DNA from: Flectonema sp. DT1601
Taxonomy: Eukaryota > Euglenozoa > Diplonemea > Diplonemida > Diplonemidae
Direction: 5' to 3'
Assembly (NCBI GenBank): GCA_964019425.1
Contig: OZ025834.1
Location: 626,501-690,500 of the forward strand
DNA length: 64,000 bases
In this document: positions 10,801-22,988 of the stretch, in pieces
Layout: every line of letters starts with the position of its first letter
Position numbering within the stretch: position 1 is the first letter of the stretch
Position numbers and translations under genes: made by a program
The notes under the pieces: model-generated
Database searches by the model: none
Told to the model about the DNA's origin: nothing
What the model saw: the letters and a program-made list of their open reading frames with translations, nothing else

Positions 10801-11575
10801 AAGAGGTGATGAGAGCTACTTTCTTTCGCCCCTAACTGACTTCTTGTTCTCTACTGTCGTTGCTTTCGATACTAACATCCCCAAACAAATGTATGATGAC
10901 AATGCAAACTTTATATTCGTCGATCCTCAAGAGAGGTGATGAGAGCTACTTTCTTTCGCCCCTAACTGACTTCATAACTTCTCGTGCTCTGCTTCTGTTG
11001 TTAACAACTACTGGAGCTGTGCACCACCTGTAGTTGATCGCTGTATCAGTTTTCAAACAATCGATTCGTAAATGATGAAATACAATACATGCCGCCCCAG
11101 TCGGAGCTACGGCGATGCCCGAAAAGGCATTCTATAACCCTTAGGACACCGCTGATTAGTTTCTTATTCACATCTGTGATGTCAACCTGTTGTCCTGTTT
11201 CTCTTCTCTTCTTTGTGATGAAATCAAATTATTATAACGTCAACACCGCAATCTGAACACTGTTAAGAAGTCAACGACGATGCTGATTTTATCTTCCACA
11301 TCTCACATCCTCAAATGTATGATGACAATGCAAACTTTATATTCGTCGATCCTCAAAAGAGGTGATGAGAGCTACTTTCTTTCGCCCCTAACTGACTTCT
11401 TGTTCTCTGCTGGTGCAATTGGTTTAATGTTAGTTTCAGAAATCTTTTTCCCCTTTTTTCTCTTTATTGCTTTGGAGACTTGTGAAATAATAATAAAAAA
11501 CAGGCCGTGTCATGGGCAGTTCAGCAAGTATTCAGTGGTGTTGACCCTACAAAATGGAAGCAGAAGACTGCGTAA
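7852..11575 (+). CDS. DUF4197-family protein with N-terminal acylation motif, two exons
   Basis: Exon 1 is 7852-8541 (230 codons) and exon 2 is 11504-11575, joined in phase 0 (CACAG|GTATGG ... AACAG|GCC) to give 253 aa ending in TAA. The ATG at 7852 is chosen because it starts MGCGAS, a good N-myristoylation motif (Gly2, Ser6) with Cys3 available for palmitoylation; membrane attachment is therefore likely. The body matches the DUF4197 pattern as I remember it: an early ALTWAIEQS-like helix, the AIIQGLSAENAVEL region, and the near-terminal signature NEYVLDQAMQKIYNMM with KEKEIR. Exon 2 (AVSWAVQQVFSG) replaces the family's usual C-terminal LLKKVFG-type ending, which supports the splice. The biochemical function of the family is unknown to me. 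I recall it mainly from bacteria, so its presence here deserves a phylogeny. The intron is 2962 bp, nearly all of it satellite, whereas other introns in the window are 68-80 bp. Confidence 0.85.
8607..11412. repeat. Satellite block A: 130-bp tandem array plus 426/556-bp composite units
   Basis: Unit starts (ATGTATGATGACAATGC) recur every 130 bp at 8607, 8737, 8867 and so on to 9777: ten near-identical copies. The array then switches to a composite unit in which the 130-bp core is followed by about 300 bp of other sequence (it includes the hairpin GATGCC-CGAAAA-GGCATT). Further starts lie at 10203, 10333, 10759, 10889 and 11315, with 556-bp spacing between equivalent copies. Copies differ by only a few bases. 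The block lies entirely inside the intron of the DUF4197 gene. Frames of 69-71 codons run through it, but 130 is not a multiple of three and they are by-products of repetition. Confidence 0.95.
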
Positions 11576-12285
11576 GTCTCTGAGCTATGAATTGGAAAGA
11601 AATTGGATGTTTAATTTAAGTTGTTGATAGCGTAATTTTTGATTGTTTTCAGGTTGTTAAAATAATTTGTTAGGTGTACTCTCCCCTCTCCGAATCTAGT
11701 AATCAACCTCCGAAAGAAACGAAAAATAACAAAATTATATATTTTTTTCTTTCTTTCATTCTTTTTTTTTCCCTCTTTTCTTTTTTATGTTAAAATGTGA
11801 ATAGCAAAACAAAAAAGACAAACAAAAAAATGTGAACAACAACAACAAAAAAAAAAAAAAAAGTAAATAAAGAAATATAAATTATGTAGTAACCTTTCCC
11901 ATTTCTGGACAGAAAAGTGAATAGAAAGCCGGAAAAGAAATTAAAAAAAGTAGAGATTTTGTAACAAAATAATGTTATAAAACGCAAAAACGAATGCTGA
12001 CACCTTTTAACGTAATTATGATTCACTTTATGTCCTAATCTTTGTTTCTTTTGACTTGCATAGGTGACTTTATAGTTGTTTTTTACTCGCCTAAATACGA
12101 GTTAAAAATAAAAGATATCCTAATTTAAGAGTGCTTTGCCCCTGCTCCCACGAAACCTGTTAGTTACTTCAAAAGACTAAGTTAAGCATCACCATAGTCA
12201 CTGTTATCCTTAACAGATTGTTAAATTATTGTTATGTTAATATGAAACAATGTAGTTTGTATTTTTATGAAGTCAAACGGTTTTA

Positions 12286-12412
12286 CCCCGAATCCCCGTA
12301 TTCGACAGCACATGTGGGACTTTTTATCGATACCAATTAGTTGATTTTCTTATATTGCAACCAGTTTTGGCCGAACCCTATTCTCGTTTTAGTCAGTATC
12401 AAGTTACCCCCT
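12286..12412. repeat. Dispersed repeat, copy A
   Basis: About 127 bp, closely similar to 59347-59500: shared blocks include TATTCGACAGCAC, TTTTTATCGATACCAA, CTTATATTGCAACCAG and TTGGCCGAACCCTATTCTCG. The copies differ by substitutions and small indels, which argues against a protein-coding origin. Weaker similarity extends to about 12205 (TTATGTTAATATGA and AGTCAAAC), matching 58798-58832. Confidence 0.75.
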
Positions 12413-13593
12413 ACCCCCAACTCAAAGGTAAAGTATTAAGTAACTTCTCTGATTTAAAGCTACAGGTGGAATTGATTATGTAAATACTCCACGGTTCAAG
12501 ACGATCTGATGATAAGATTCTCCACTCAGGACTTATCTTACTCGGTCGTACGACCCTCCCAAACACCAACTGGTGAAGCTTAAGGAATTATATAAGTAAT
12601 TGAATAACTCGATCCGTGCTTGCACTGAATGCCGACACGGAAAAAGAGACATGTATGCAAATTGATTTGAAACATTTATTATAATGCGGATTATTTGTAG
12701 CGAACTGTCTCGTAATTTACTAATTGTTTTTTTTTATCTTAGTTAACTTTTTTGATACAATGCAATATATTTATATCATTATAAATATGCTCAAAAATAG
12801 TTAACCTATTTTCCCCCTTCGCACTCTCCTCTTCTTTTTTCTTCAGAAAAAAAAAAAATTGTTAATAATGTTTTGTAGCAACATTATTAGTTTGTGGTCT
12901 GATTTTTAAAGTGCTTGTAGGCTTGTTGTTGTTAAGGTGCGGCTGTTGGTTTCCACCATTGCTTGCCTTTTTTTTCCCTTTTTTTTTCTTCCTTTTTCTT
13001 AATTCATTCTGCGGATTTTCAGCGTCTCGGAACTATTTTGCGCGACATCCTACATCCTACTTCGGCTGGTATATTTAATAAAAAAGAATCAATTATACAG
13101 ATGACTGTATTTGGTCGTAAGATTTTTCTTATTTGCAAAACGCACATTGTATCCGATTGTTTCTTTTCCCCTCCATGTCTTTTCCACTTTCAACTTCTAT
13201 TTTCTTATTATTTGAAAAAATCACAACCTTCGCCCCTTTTTTTTCCCATTTGTTTATTCGAGCAGATCTGTGTCAGCAAAAAACAGTTTACTTATTGTTG
13301 TCTCTTATGGACATTGTCAACAGAATGGCGGTAGTTTTTTTAAAAAAAAAAAAATTAAATTAAAGAAATCGAGGAAAATGAAAAGACAATTCCCGCACCT
13401 TTCAAGTAATTCCTTCAACTAATAATCTACTAATAAAAATGAGTGTGCGGTTTCACCTCTGGATGCAACCCATGTTGACTCGCTGAGAAGCCATTCGTCA
13501 ACAGCATTTTTTTTTTTTTTTTTTTTTTGTCCCATTTTTTTTCCCCCCTAAAATGATTACATGATCGTGATGGATATCAACAAATTAAAACTC

Positions 13594-13625
<32 letters not shown>

Positions 13626-13697
13626 CTCACAGTCTGAGCTCTAGTGATATGCTACCGATTAAAATCTTGTTTTTTTGAGTGAAATTTAAATAAATTC

Positions 13698-13717
13698 AAA
13701 TATATTTTTTTCTTCAG
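13698..13717 (+). promoter_or_regulatory. Candidate splice acceptor
   Basis: TATATTTTTTTCTTCAG ends at 13717, 36 nt before the PSP1-gene ATG. It has a strong pyrimidine tract and no upstream coding exon. Confidence 0.55.
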
Positions 13718-13753
13718 GTATTTGGTATACTTTACAACACAACACTCTTTAAT

Positions 13754-14770
13754 ATGCAAGTTGTTACCATGCCAGGATCCGCAGGATCAGTTTCTCTTGT
13801 TGCACAACAAAAGCGGGAAAGCTATTTGCGTACCATTCCATTTATGGGTAAGAATGAAGAGTCTTCCAGTTGCAGTAACTCTTCAACAGATGAATCGGAA
13901 TTCAGACAGACTAAAGCTCGTTACACTCACGATCCATATGCCCTGTCAAATGCTTCGAGTGCTGCGCTTTCTCAGACGACGAGACAGCCTTCACCGGTTC
14001 CTTCATCATCGTCGTCGAGTCAAATTGGTAACCTGGACTCGTCATTCACTTCTCTTCAGATTTCACCAACGTTGCCTGCTCCTGTTACTCCAGTTCTACA
14101 GCAGCAGTCTCTTCAGCCTCTTCCAATGATGGCTGCACCAATCGCCCCGATTCATTCAATTCCTGCTCCAATTATGGATCAACAGCAGCCTCTTTTGCAA
14201 CCACAGATGCCTGTTCAGCTTGTTCAACAACACCAACAACTTCAGCAGATTACTACTCCTATTCAACAAATTCAGGCTATTCAGCCTCCTCAACAGCAAC
14301 AGCAGCAGCAAACCGTTGTTGTTAGCGTCCACTTTAAGTATGGAAGAATGTCAGAATTCTTGAACAGCACTGGATTCTTGCAGCCGGGATGCCATGTTAT
14401 GGTATCTGGTGACAGAGGAGAGGATTTGGGTGTTGTCGTAAGCTGCAGATTCCCAACGGCATCTGATTCTGGAAAGAAGTTGGCATCCGTTACTCGTTTA
14501 GCCACCGTCCAAGAAATTAACTACTGGAATGGAAAGCTTACTGAAGAAGAGAAAGATGCTGTCCGCATTGTGCAGGAAGTTTTAAACCGTCACGGAGTAA
14601 ACTTAGAAATTGTGAACGCTGAATTTCAGTTCGACCGCAAGAAGCTCACTTTCTACTTTCAATCCAGCGACAACGAGACTGCCCGCTTCAAGCCAGTTCT
14701 CGGTGAATTGTACTCAATCTGGAAGTGCAGAATTTGGTTCACCAAGTCTGTCAGAACCCAGTACTGCTAA
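13754..14770 (+). CDS. PSP1 C-terminal-domain protein
   Basis: A single exon of 338 aa. Residues 1-110 are Ser/Thr/Pro-rich and 110-187 are Gln/Pro-rich, including eight consecutive Gln; both parts look disordered. Residues about 187-335 match the PSP1 C-terminal domain: VVVSVHFKYGRMSEF at the start, the RGEDLGVVVS strand, the AVRIVQEVLNRHGVNLEIV helix-strand, the diagnostic AEFQFDRKKLTFYFQS and a final WKCRIWF strand. PSP1-type proteins occur in bacteria and in several protists and fungi; in kinetoplastids they are linked to cytoplasmic RNA biology, but the molecular role here is inferred. An alternative start, Met6, is possible. The domain is complete and ends at the usual place. Confidence 0.9.
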   Translation: MQVVTMPGSAGSVSLVAQQKRESYLRTIPFMGKNEESSSCSNSSTDESEFRQTKARYTHDPYALSNASSAALSQTTRQPSPVPSSSSSSQIGNLDSSFTSLQISPTLPAPVTPVLQQQSLQPLPMMAAPIAPIHSIPAPIMDQQQPLLQPQMPVQLVQQHQQLQQITTPIQQIQAIQPPQQQQQQQTVVVSVHFKYGRMSEFLNSTGFLQPGCHVMVSGDRGEDLGVVVSCRFPTASDSGKKLASVTRLATVQEINYWNGKLTEEEKDAVRIVQEVLNRHGVNLEIVNAEFQFDRKKLTFYFQSSDNETARFKPVLGELYSIWKCRIWFTKSVRTQYC

Positions 14771-17700
14771 GCATTGATTCTACTTTGCGCTGATTTATTT
14801 TTTGTGCTGATTTTCCAATTTTCCTCTCTCAAAAGAAAAAAGACAAAAAAGAAAAAAGACAAAAAAAAAAAAAAAGGAGTTTTGGGGGGAACGAATAGTA
14901 ATAAAAAAAAAAATTCCTCCATCTCTCTCTCTCCCTCATCAAATTGAATAACGAAAAGAACAACAAAAAAGAAAAGACAATACTCGAATCCGTGCTTAAG
15001 AACATGGACTACCTTGCACTGGTTTTGCCCTCAAGTCATGATCGTGCTTTGGTTAAAACATACACTTTTCCTTCGGATACTTAACTATAGTCACAATTCC
15101 CCGAAATATCCTTTGTTTCTGTCTGTGCAAACGTCAGTGGAATGTTACAAAGAAAAAGAAAAAAAAAAAAGAGGAAAAAAAAAAGAAAAGAAACGTTTTC
15201 TAGGTACACGTTGCAGGTTTTTTGATAAAAAATACAGCTTTATTTATCCAGTGGCCGCTTGTTAGTCGGTTCTTCTTCATCCACAATATATTCCAAGGGA
15301 AAAAAGAAAAAGAAAAAAAAAAGAGAGGTTGTGATTTTTTCGTTCTTGGTTTTCTGAAAAAAGTCCAACAAGGGGTAAATTTCTTTTTTATTTACTCTCT
15401 CTGTAGTATTTAGTTTTCAGATCTCACCTATGAAAACTACGTGCTGTCAGAGTTGGATGATTATTTATGTTAAATTTTTTTTATATTTTTTTCTTTGGTA
15501 AATTTCCAATATATATATATTTATTTATTTTTTTTATATTATTTTTATTAAGTCATTGTAATATCTGATTCACATTTTACTTTGCATCACTTCATGTCTT
15601 GGTTGTTTTCATTTATTCTTTTTTTGATTCTACTTTTATTTTTTTTCTGAATTTTTTTCTTAAAACACGAAACAAAGAAAGCCACTGATAAGGCTTCCAC
15701 CAGTATGGGCAAGCAATGTCCTAATGAGGAAACTCTAATTAAAATACTTTCCCGGGTGAGGTGTTTTATTTTAGCCCGAAGCCAAGCCATTCTTTTATTT
15801 ATTTATTTTATTTATATTTTTTTATTTTTTTTGATTGATCGTTTTCATTTATTATCATCTTTTGAGATAAAAAAACTTAAAAAAAAAAAAAAAACTTCGC
15901 TGTTACAGCTAAAACTGGTTTTCCTGTATTTTAGCCAATTTTTTTTTTCTTTTTTTTTCTTTTTCGCATTTCTCCATTGTGGCCCTTATTCTCATAAAGG
16001 GTTTTTAGGGTCTTTTTTTATTTTTTTATTATATTTTTTATTCCATGTTATTTTTATATATAAAATTTGACCCTTTGTGTTCTATAATCCGGTTTCTGAC
16101 CGGATAAATGAAAGGATTGCTTTTGGAGCATCAGATGTGACGAGGTCTCTGGATAAGTTTACGGGTTGTTTTTAAAAAAAAAATAAAAAAAAATAAAATA
16201 AAAAAAATTGGGTGGTTCCTTTTATCTTTTATCGACGACAACAAACGATGTCGAGTTCAGGAATTTCTTTAACAATTATAGTTAAGTAGTTCCATTATAA
16301 GGTCAAAAAATGATAGTTTACGTCTGAGTAAGGCTGAGTGGTGCTTATTTTATCGCTGTCCAGTGTGGCAACCTTTGTATTGGCAAAAAGTTTTTCACAC
16401 ACGTGTTTGTGGTCCATTCCTGCCTTTTTTTTCATTATGCCTTTTTTTCATTATTTCATTTCATTTATCTTTTATTTTGGTTTTTTTTCTATTTACTCTG
16501 TTTTCAGTTGTGATCCTTGTTTACACTCACTCTTGAATCTTGCCCTCCAGTGACTCCAGCCACGAGGCCGAGAAGTCTTGTGTCTAGCAGAAGCAATTTG
16601 GGTGTTGAAAACCATTTTATGGATCTACGTCAGCAGTAGTCGGATTCCCTCATCGTATTCTATTAAGCGTGTTGTACTGCAATGGGACTCTGTATCTATA
16701 GTCTCTGTATTGACTTAAACGTGGGTTGGCTCAGTTACCCGTTGGCATTACGTTTTCAGGTGCTCTTTATTGTGTGCCTTGGTCGTAATTGCTACCTTTC
16801 TTGACACGTTTCGTTATTTTTTGCTCTATTTCTTAAACAAAAAATTGTCAGACTTAGTAACAATCAACTGGGAAAGTACTAACAACAATTGTTGTTTAGC
16901 TGGGCTTCTATCTCAGATGAGAGCCCACGGGAATAGTTGGTGTCTTACTGACACGCTGAGGGAAATATTATTTTCTCCTTTAACTGACAAGTGGGAAACC
17001 TGTCTGTTGCTTAGTATCGTCCGTGGGTGTTTTTCGAAAGCTCTGGTTGTGATTACTGCGGGATGTTAACTTTTTGAGAGAAAAACGAAAAAACCAATCT
17101 TTTTTCCCCGCGACCCTCAATTATTTTTTTATTGTATTCCTTCGACTTATAGTTCTCTTTTGAACCCTCTCCTCTTTTCTTGTGCTGGACACGTTCTATC
17201 GGAATGAGTGTCAGTGCATTCTTAAGTTGAATGAAGTTACTTACTGTGTGCTGCGATGGGGCAAGCCAGATACTGACTCTGCCACGTCGTTGAGGCGTAT
17301 GGGCGTAGTTTTAGCCTCCCCGTACGAGTAAAGAAAGCACTTTAGTTTTTTTCCTCTTTTTTTTTCCCTTTTCTTTCTCATTTATTTTTTGTTGTGGGTG
17401 AGGGGATGAAACTGCTGCCTCAGTGTAGTCTAGTGCTCACCTCTCTCTTGTTCGGCGTTTTGCGAAAAAAAAAAAAAAAAAAAAAAAGAAAATCATTTTT
17501 ATTTATTGTTATTGATTATTAGTTGTATTTTCTCTTTTTTATTATTATTATTACCGCGGAAATCCGTCTCGTTATTGCATTGTTTTCTTTTTTTCTTTCT
17601 TGAGCTTCTTCTTCTATAAGTTCTTAATCATGTATTCTCTCGCCCTGACTCCTGAACACAATGCTTCCATTGAGCTGGTGAGTAGCCAACGCTTCAGTAC

Positions 17701-19275
17701 GAAAGAGTAATTCTTATTTACTGATTGTGTCACGAGGATAGGCATGTGGTCTAGTTGTTTCTTTCCTCTGCTTGGTGTGTTTCTCCAAGGTTTACTTCTT
17801 TTTTTTTTTTATAAAAAAATCTTTTATTCCACTTCATTATTTTATTTGTTTTATTTTTTTTTTTTTATAAAAAAAATTCCCGTTTCCCTCTACTTCGTTA
17901 TGTTGTCAGCGTGCAATCAAAGAACATAAGAAGAGAGGAAAGGATTAGACGCGAAGAATAAAAAAAAAAAAAAAGGAAGAAAAAAGAAAAAAGATTCTCT
18001 ATTGTAACGTTGACCACGTTGACCCTAATGGTTCACGCCACATTTTCGCATAGCTAGCGTTAGTGTAACTTTTAACGAATATGTGGCACCCTGAGATGCT
18101 TGCTAATTGTGAATGTTGTCAATCATCTGAAGGGAACAATATAACACAATTACAAGTAAGAAAGGGAAAAAAAAAAAAGATGCTTTTTATATATTGCCAA
18201 TCCCCCCAAGCCGTTAAAATTTATTACTTGTTTTTTTACATTGTCGAACTATCACCCAGCCGTTATTGTTAGCATGCGATTTGAGCTCCCAAGCTCTGAT
18301 TTATTCATGTTTTTTTTATAACCTTTTCTTGATGCTTTTTTGTACCCCCCCGGAGCAAAGTTGAATCGCCGAGAGTTCTTCCTAGATTCTTGAAAAACGG
18401 CTTTTGGGTTAATTTCTTTTGTTTTTTTTCCATTCCAAAAAATGTCTTTCTTACCATTTCTTTTAACTAAACTCCGTGCAAAAAAAATATTGCAGAGTGG
18501 AATGACTTCGTTCATTGGGCTGGTAGGGCGTCTTATTGTCTCATTTCGAAACCACTTCCCCCCTAGGTTCACAGGAGTTAAATGACCAGTATGACGGAGA
18601 CGTGATACACATTAGGGTAGCTTTAAAAAAAGATTTTTATGTTCTCTTTCTATCGATATTTGTTTTTCCCTTTTTTACATGTTTTTTTTTCTTTTTATCC
18701 AATCAAGCTAGGCGGCCTAATTATTGGATCTCACTTTGGCATAAACGTTTGTTGTTAGCCTACTGGATTTCTCCGCTGCGGTAACGATGCATTTCCAATT
18801 TTCTTATTTTTCCCTTCCCGCACCCATTTTATGTTTTTTTTTTTTGCATTCTCAATTATTCAGGCGAGTCTTTTATTAAGGGGTTAACAAAAGATCTTTC
18901 GTTTGTTATTATGTGTTTTATTTATTTATTTCTATTTTTAGTTGCCTTATTCGTTACCGTACGATTTCGATTTAGGTGAGACCGAGAAAACCATTTCTAA
19001 ATGTCGTAATTGGCTTTAGGAGGTTAGATCGAGTCAGATATAGGGGATTATAGAAAGTCAATTTCGACTTGCTGTTATTCTGTTTTTCCACCACCCAAAA
19101 AAAAAAAAAAAAAATGCGAAAAAAAAAATTTATTCTTTTTTATACCCAACTGAACTCGTTTCCGAACCTTGTTTTTTGGTGTTGGCTTTTTGACACTTGT
19201 TATTCCTTGTTGAGCACATTGAACCAGGTGTTCCGTTTTTTAGCTTTGTGTAATTAGCCAGCAAGCTCCACACTT

Positions 19276-19306
<31 letters not shown>

Positions 19307-19635
19307 TTGTTAAATTTCTTTTTACAATACAACCCAGGATTGATGACCTCTTTTCTATATGCCAGTTATTTCCTATTAGGCAATTCCCCACTCAGCTATC
19401 TCTTGTTTACTTTAAATACAAGATGTTAGGTTCTGCATCCTTTCTAGGTCCGAAAAAAAAAAAGTATTCGAATTTAGCTCCCAAAACTATTTTGTTTCAT
19501 GTCCTACGTTTTATGTGAAAAAATCGGGTAGGAGGAGAAAAAAAAAAAATAAAAAATAGAAAAAAATCTCTATCCTATGTGCAAACTATTACCAGTCAAT
19601 CAGTTTCTACCAAAACAGCGCAAATGCTAGATTTT

Positions 19636-19672
<37 letters not shown>

Positions 19673-22600
19673 TCTTCAGAAAAAAAAACCCTTTTTACTA
19701 TTTCTCTCTAAAAATAAAAATAAAAAACTATCTTTGAATTATAAGAGAAGTGCGTTTTAAAAAAAAAGGAAACAAAAGTTCTATTTTTGTGTCCGTCATC
19801 TCGACGCTCTGCTTCTGCCTTCGCTAGTATGTGCGTGAACTTAACCGTTATTTTATTTGTGTGGAGTGCATCTAGTATTTTTACACCGTACTGTAAAAAA
19901 TTGATCTTGTACTTATGTGGTTGGTAGATCATCTTGAGGGAAGGTATCCTCTTTTTCATCCATTTTTTCCCCCCTTTTTCCCTTTTTTTTTTTTTCTTCT
20001 TTTATCTCGCGAAATAAAAACTTGCCTCTTGGCAAGATAACTAGCCGAGGGGGTTCCGGCTGATTGGAGAGAAACTGCTCTGTACTAACGAAAAACACAA
20101 TATTTGGGTGAGCAATGATCACACAATAACACACAGGTGACAGAAATAACGCTGGATAACGCATAGAAAAGCAGATGTTTATGGAGCAGCTACCCACTTG
20201 TTTTTTTTTTTGTCCCGTACCAAATACCTTTTCACATTCTTGTTTGTGAATCTTTTCTTATTTCTTCTTATGGGTTGGTTCAGAAGAATTTTATTTTGTG
20301 GTAATTGTTCTTTTTATGCGTGTGTAAATTTATAGCGACCAAAATATGTGCCTGTTGACAAAATTGTTGATCTGGTAAGTCCGAGAGGTTTAATTCGTAA
20401 TATGTCACTTAGTAAAAAAAAAAACTCACCTCTTTAGCTTGTTCCTGTGCCACTTATATACTTTTTTTGAATTTTTTTTGTTTTTGACTCTTTTGTCTTA
20501 AATCTACAAACCTATTGTTTCAGTAGTAGAAAGAATTGTGGAAGCGCACAACTTACCTTTTCCTCAACAAATAAAAGAGTGTGAGTAAAAAAAGTTTAAA
20601 AAAAAAAAAAAAGTGAAGTTGGCCCGGTTTTTTTCTCCTATTATTGAGCTTCTTCACATGTGCGGTTAGAGAATAATGGGAACCGTCTCTGTTGCATCGA
20701 AGAAGTGGTCTTGATGAATCAATTTATCTGTTCAGTAAGTAACTGAAGAACTGAAATTCCGTACGTCGTGTGATGTGTCTTTGCAGTTGCTGTAGATCCA
20801 CAAGCAACTCAATCCTGTATATCACTCAATGAGATCTGGTTTCAGCTAAGTTATACATTTTAGACTGGCTGGCTGAGTGTCTTTTACCAATTTATTTTGT
20901 TACCAGTTCGTACTGATTTCATGTCTTCTGTACCTTTATTTATAGGTATGTTTACAGTTTTGGTTTTTATCATCGACCCTTGGAAATGTTTCGATCTGAG
21001 GCGAATAACCCTTGGGAGTTGCAAGTTATTTTCTTGCTCTCTCATGACGCTAGTGGTTTTGTGTTATTGTTAGTTTGTTTGATTCTGTGCAAGTGGAATT
21101 ACCCTGTAAGGGAATTGTTTCACTGCGCTAGTCAGGTCTCTTGCGTTACAAGCAAAAAAAATCTTTTTTTTCGACAAGACAACTGTGGCTCGGTGTGAAG
21201 CAAGCCTTTCTTGGGCGAGACAATACTTGAATGTTTTTATTTCAATCAAAGCAACCCTTTTGGAGTCTGTTTTGTTATCCTAAACAACACAGCACGTATC
21301 AAAGACATGTAGCGATGTTCTTGATTCTGGCCACCACATTCTTGTACTTTTATTATCTGTTTTTGCTTACCTACACTGAGAATCTTCTCGCTACGATACT
21401 TTACATCGGTCCTTCCGTGAAACATTTATTTTTCGTTCATGATAGTCGATTATCACTGCAGCAGAGGGGAAAAAAAAGAAAAACGAAAAAAAAAAAAAAA
21501 AAAAAAAAAAAAACAATCTTGCGAATGACTACATTCTCCTCGGAATTGCGGCACGCGAAAATTACGTTTTTTTTTATTTATTTATTTATTTTTTTATCCC
21601 TGATCACTTCCTTGCGTGCCTAGGTAAGATAATTATTATTTATTGAAAAATTATTTTCTATATTAGTTTCTTAGCTGCACAGCTCTTTTTCGTAGTTTTG
21701 GCTTGAGAGGTCTGTGAACGTCTTTCGGGATCTCTCGTGGGCTTGAAGCCTTCTGTACTAGGCCGCCTGTCGCGTCTACAACGAGTTGCGCTTTTTGCTT
21801 TGATAAGTTCGGGATTTGTTGTGGCTGTTCTCTAATTAAGGGGAAGAAAAAGAAGAAGAAAAAAAAACGAAACAAACGTGAATAAGTAAAACGTCGGTAT
21901 CCCTTAGCCGAAAATTCATCATGGGTACGCAGCAAGGGCTATGCACCAGCTGTCCGTGTGGAAAAAAAAAGAACCTCTATTTGAGTAATACATATTTATT
22001 TTGCTATGCTTTCTATTGTTATTTTATACGAAGTCTGCGATCCCCCCGCATATTTGATTTTTTTTTTTCTCTTTTTTTTTTTTCTCTTAAAACTAAAAGT
22101 TTAGTATTAAAAAAAAAAAAAAAAAAAAAAAAACTTGTGGTATTACAAAAAATTTCTAAAATAACAACAAAACCAAGACAACCAATACGAAACAATTACA
22201 CTTACAGCGGTAGCTGCATATTTTCTTTCTCTATCAAGACGGCACAAATAAGTTAAAAGTGGAATCTTGTGAAGTACGTTAGTCTTCTTCTCTGCTGTGC
22301 AGACGAAGATGGAAAAAAAAAATATAAGTTACGTTTTGAGGTGGTATGTTCTTTGTGAGTCTGACTCTGTTTCTACACTGCTAAACTGACGGGTGACGTA
22401 TTGATTACATTGATTACCCACCGCAAGTCATATTTTTAAAGAAGAAGGAAAAAAAAAAAAAAAAAAAAGATGGTGATTTATTCATCGCGTACGAATACGT
22501 TTTTTTTTTTTTTTCTACCTACAAACCTAGTTGATTTATTATTTTTGTTCTATTTTCTATTGTTAAGGAGATAAATTGTCAAGAGCCATAAGGATATCTA

Positions 22601-22950
22601 CTATTTTTGGTTGCAATATAGTTGCTGTAAAAAAAAAAATTTAAAAAAAAAATATATTGTGCAAAAATTTAAAAAAATATAAAAAAGGTTTGAAAAATTA
22701 GCAAAAAAATAATTCCGTTCATTAAGATTTGGATTGACATTGCTTGCTATGGGAAACAGAATGCTATTGGGTGCTTTTACATATTTTTAAATTGGCGGCG
22801 ATCGACACATGATTAAAGTTTTTTTTTTTTTTTTTTAAATTTTTTTTCCCCCTTTTTTTTTTTTTTTAATTTTTTTTTTTTAAACAAAACGATGTAGAGA
22901 GAAACGATCCACTTTATGTCTGTTTTAACTTCTCATCCCCACGGGTTTTT

Positions 22951-22988
<38 letters not shown>

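Larger units (their letters stand above)
11576..13753. other. Intergenic region, 2.2 kb
   Basis: It holds the presumed 3' UTR of the DUF4197 gene, A/T tracts (poly-T of about 25-30 near 13598-13626) and a dispersed repeat at 12286-12412. A 123-codon frame at 12963-13334 begins at TTG in a T-rich stretch and is not supported. Confidence 0.6.

Noticed and set aside
8708-11627. Repeated open frames of 69-71 codons (and one of 115) in satellite block A, with the same at 52898-56189
   Set aside because: The frames span about 1.6 units of a 130-bp repeat whose length is not a multiple of three; they repeat because the DNA repeats, and they overlap an intron or intergenic DNA without start or acceptor context.
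12963-13334. 123-codon frame in the spacer before the PSP1 gene
   Set aside because: TTG start, Phe-rich translation of T tracts, no family resemblance.
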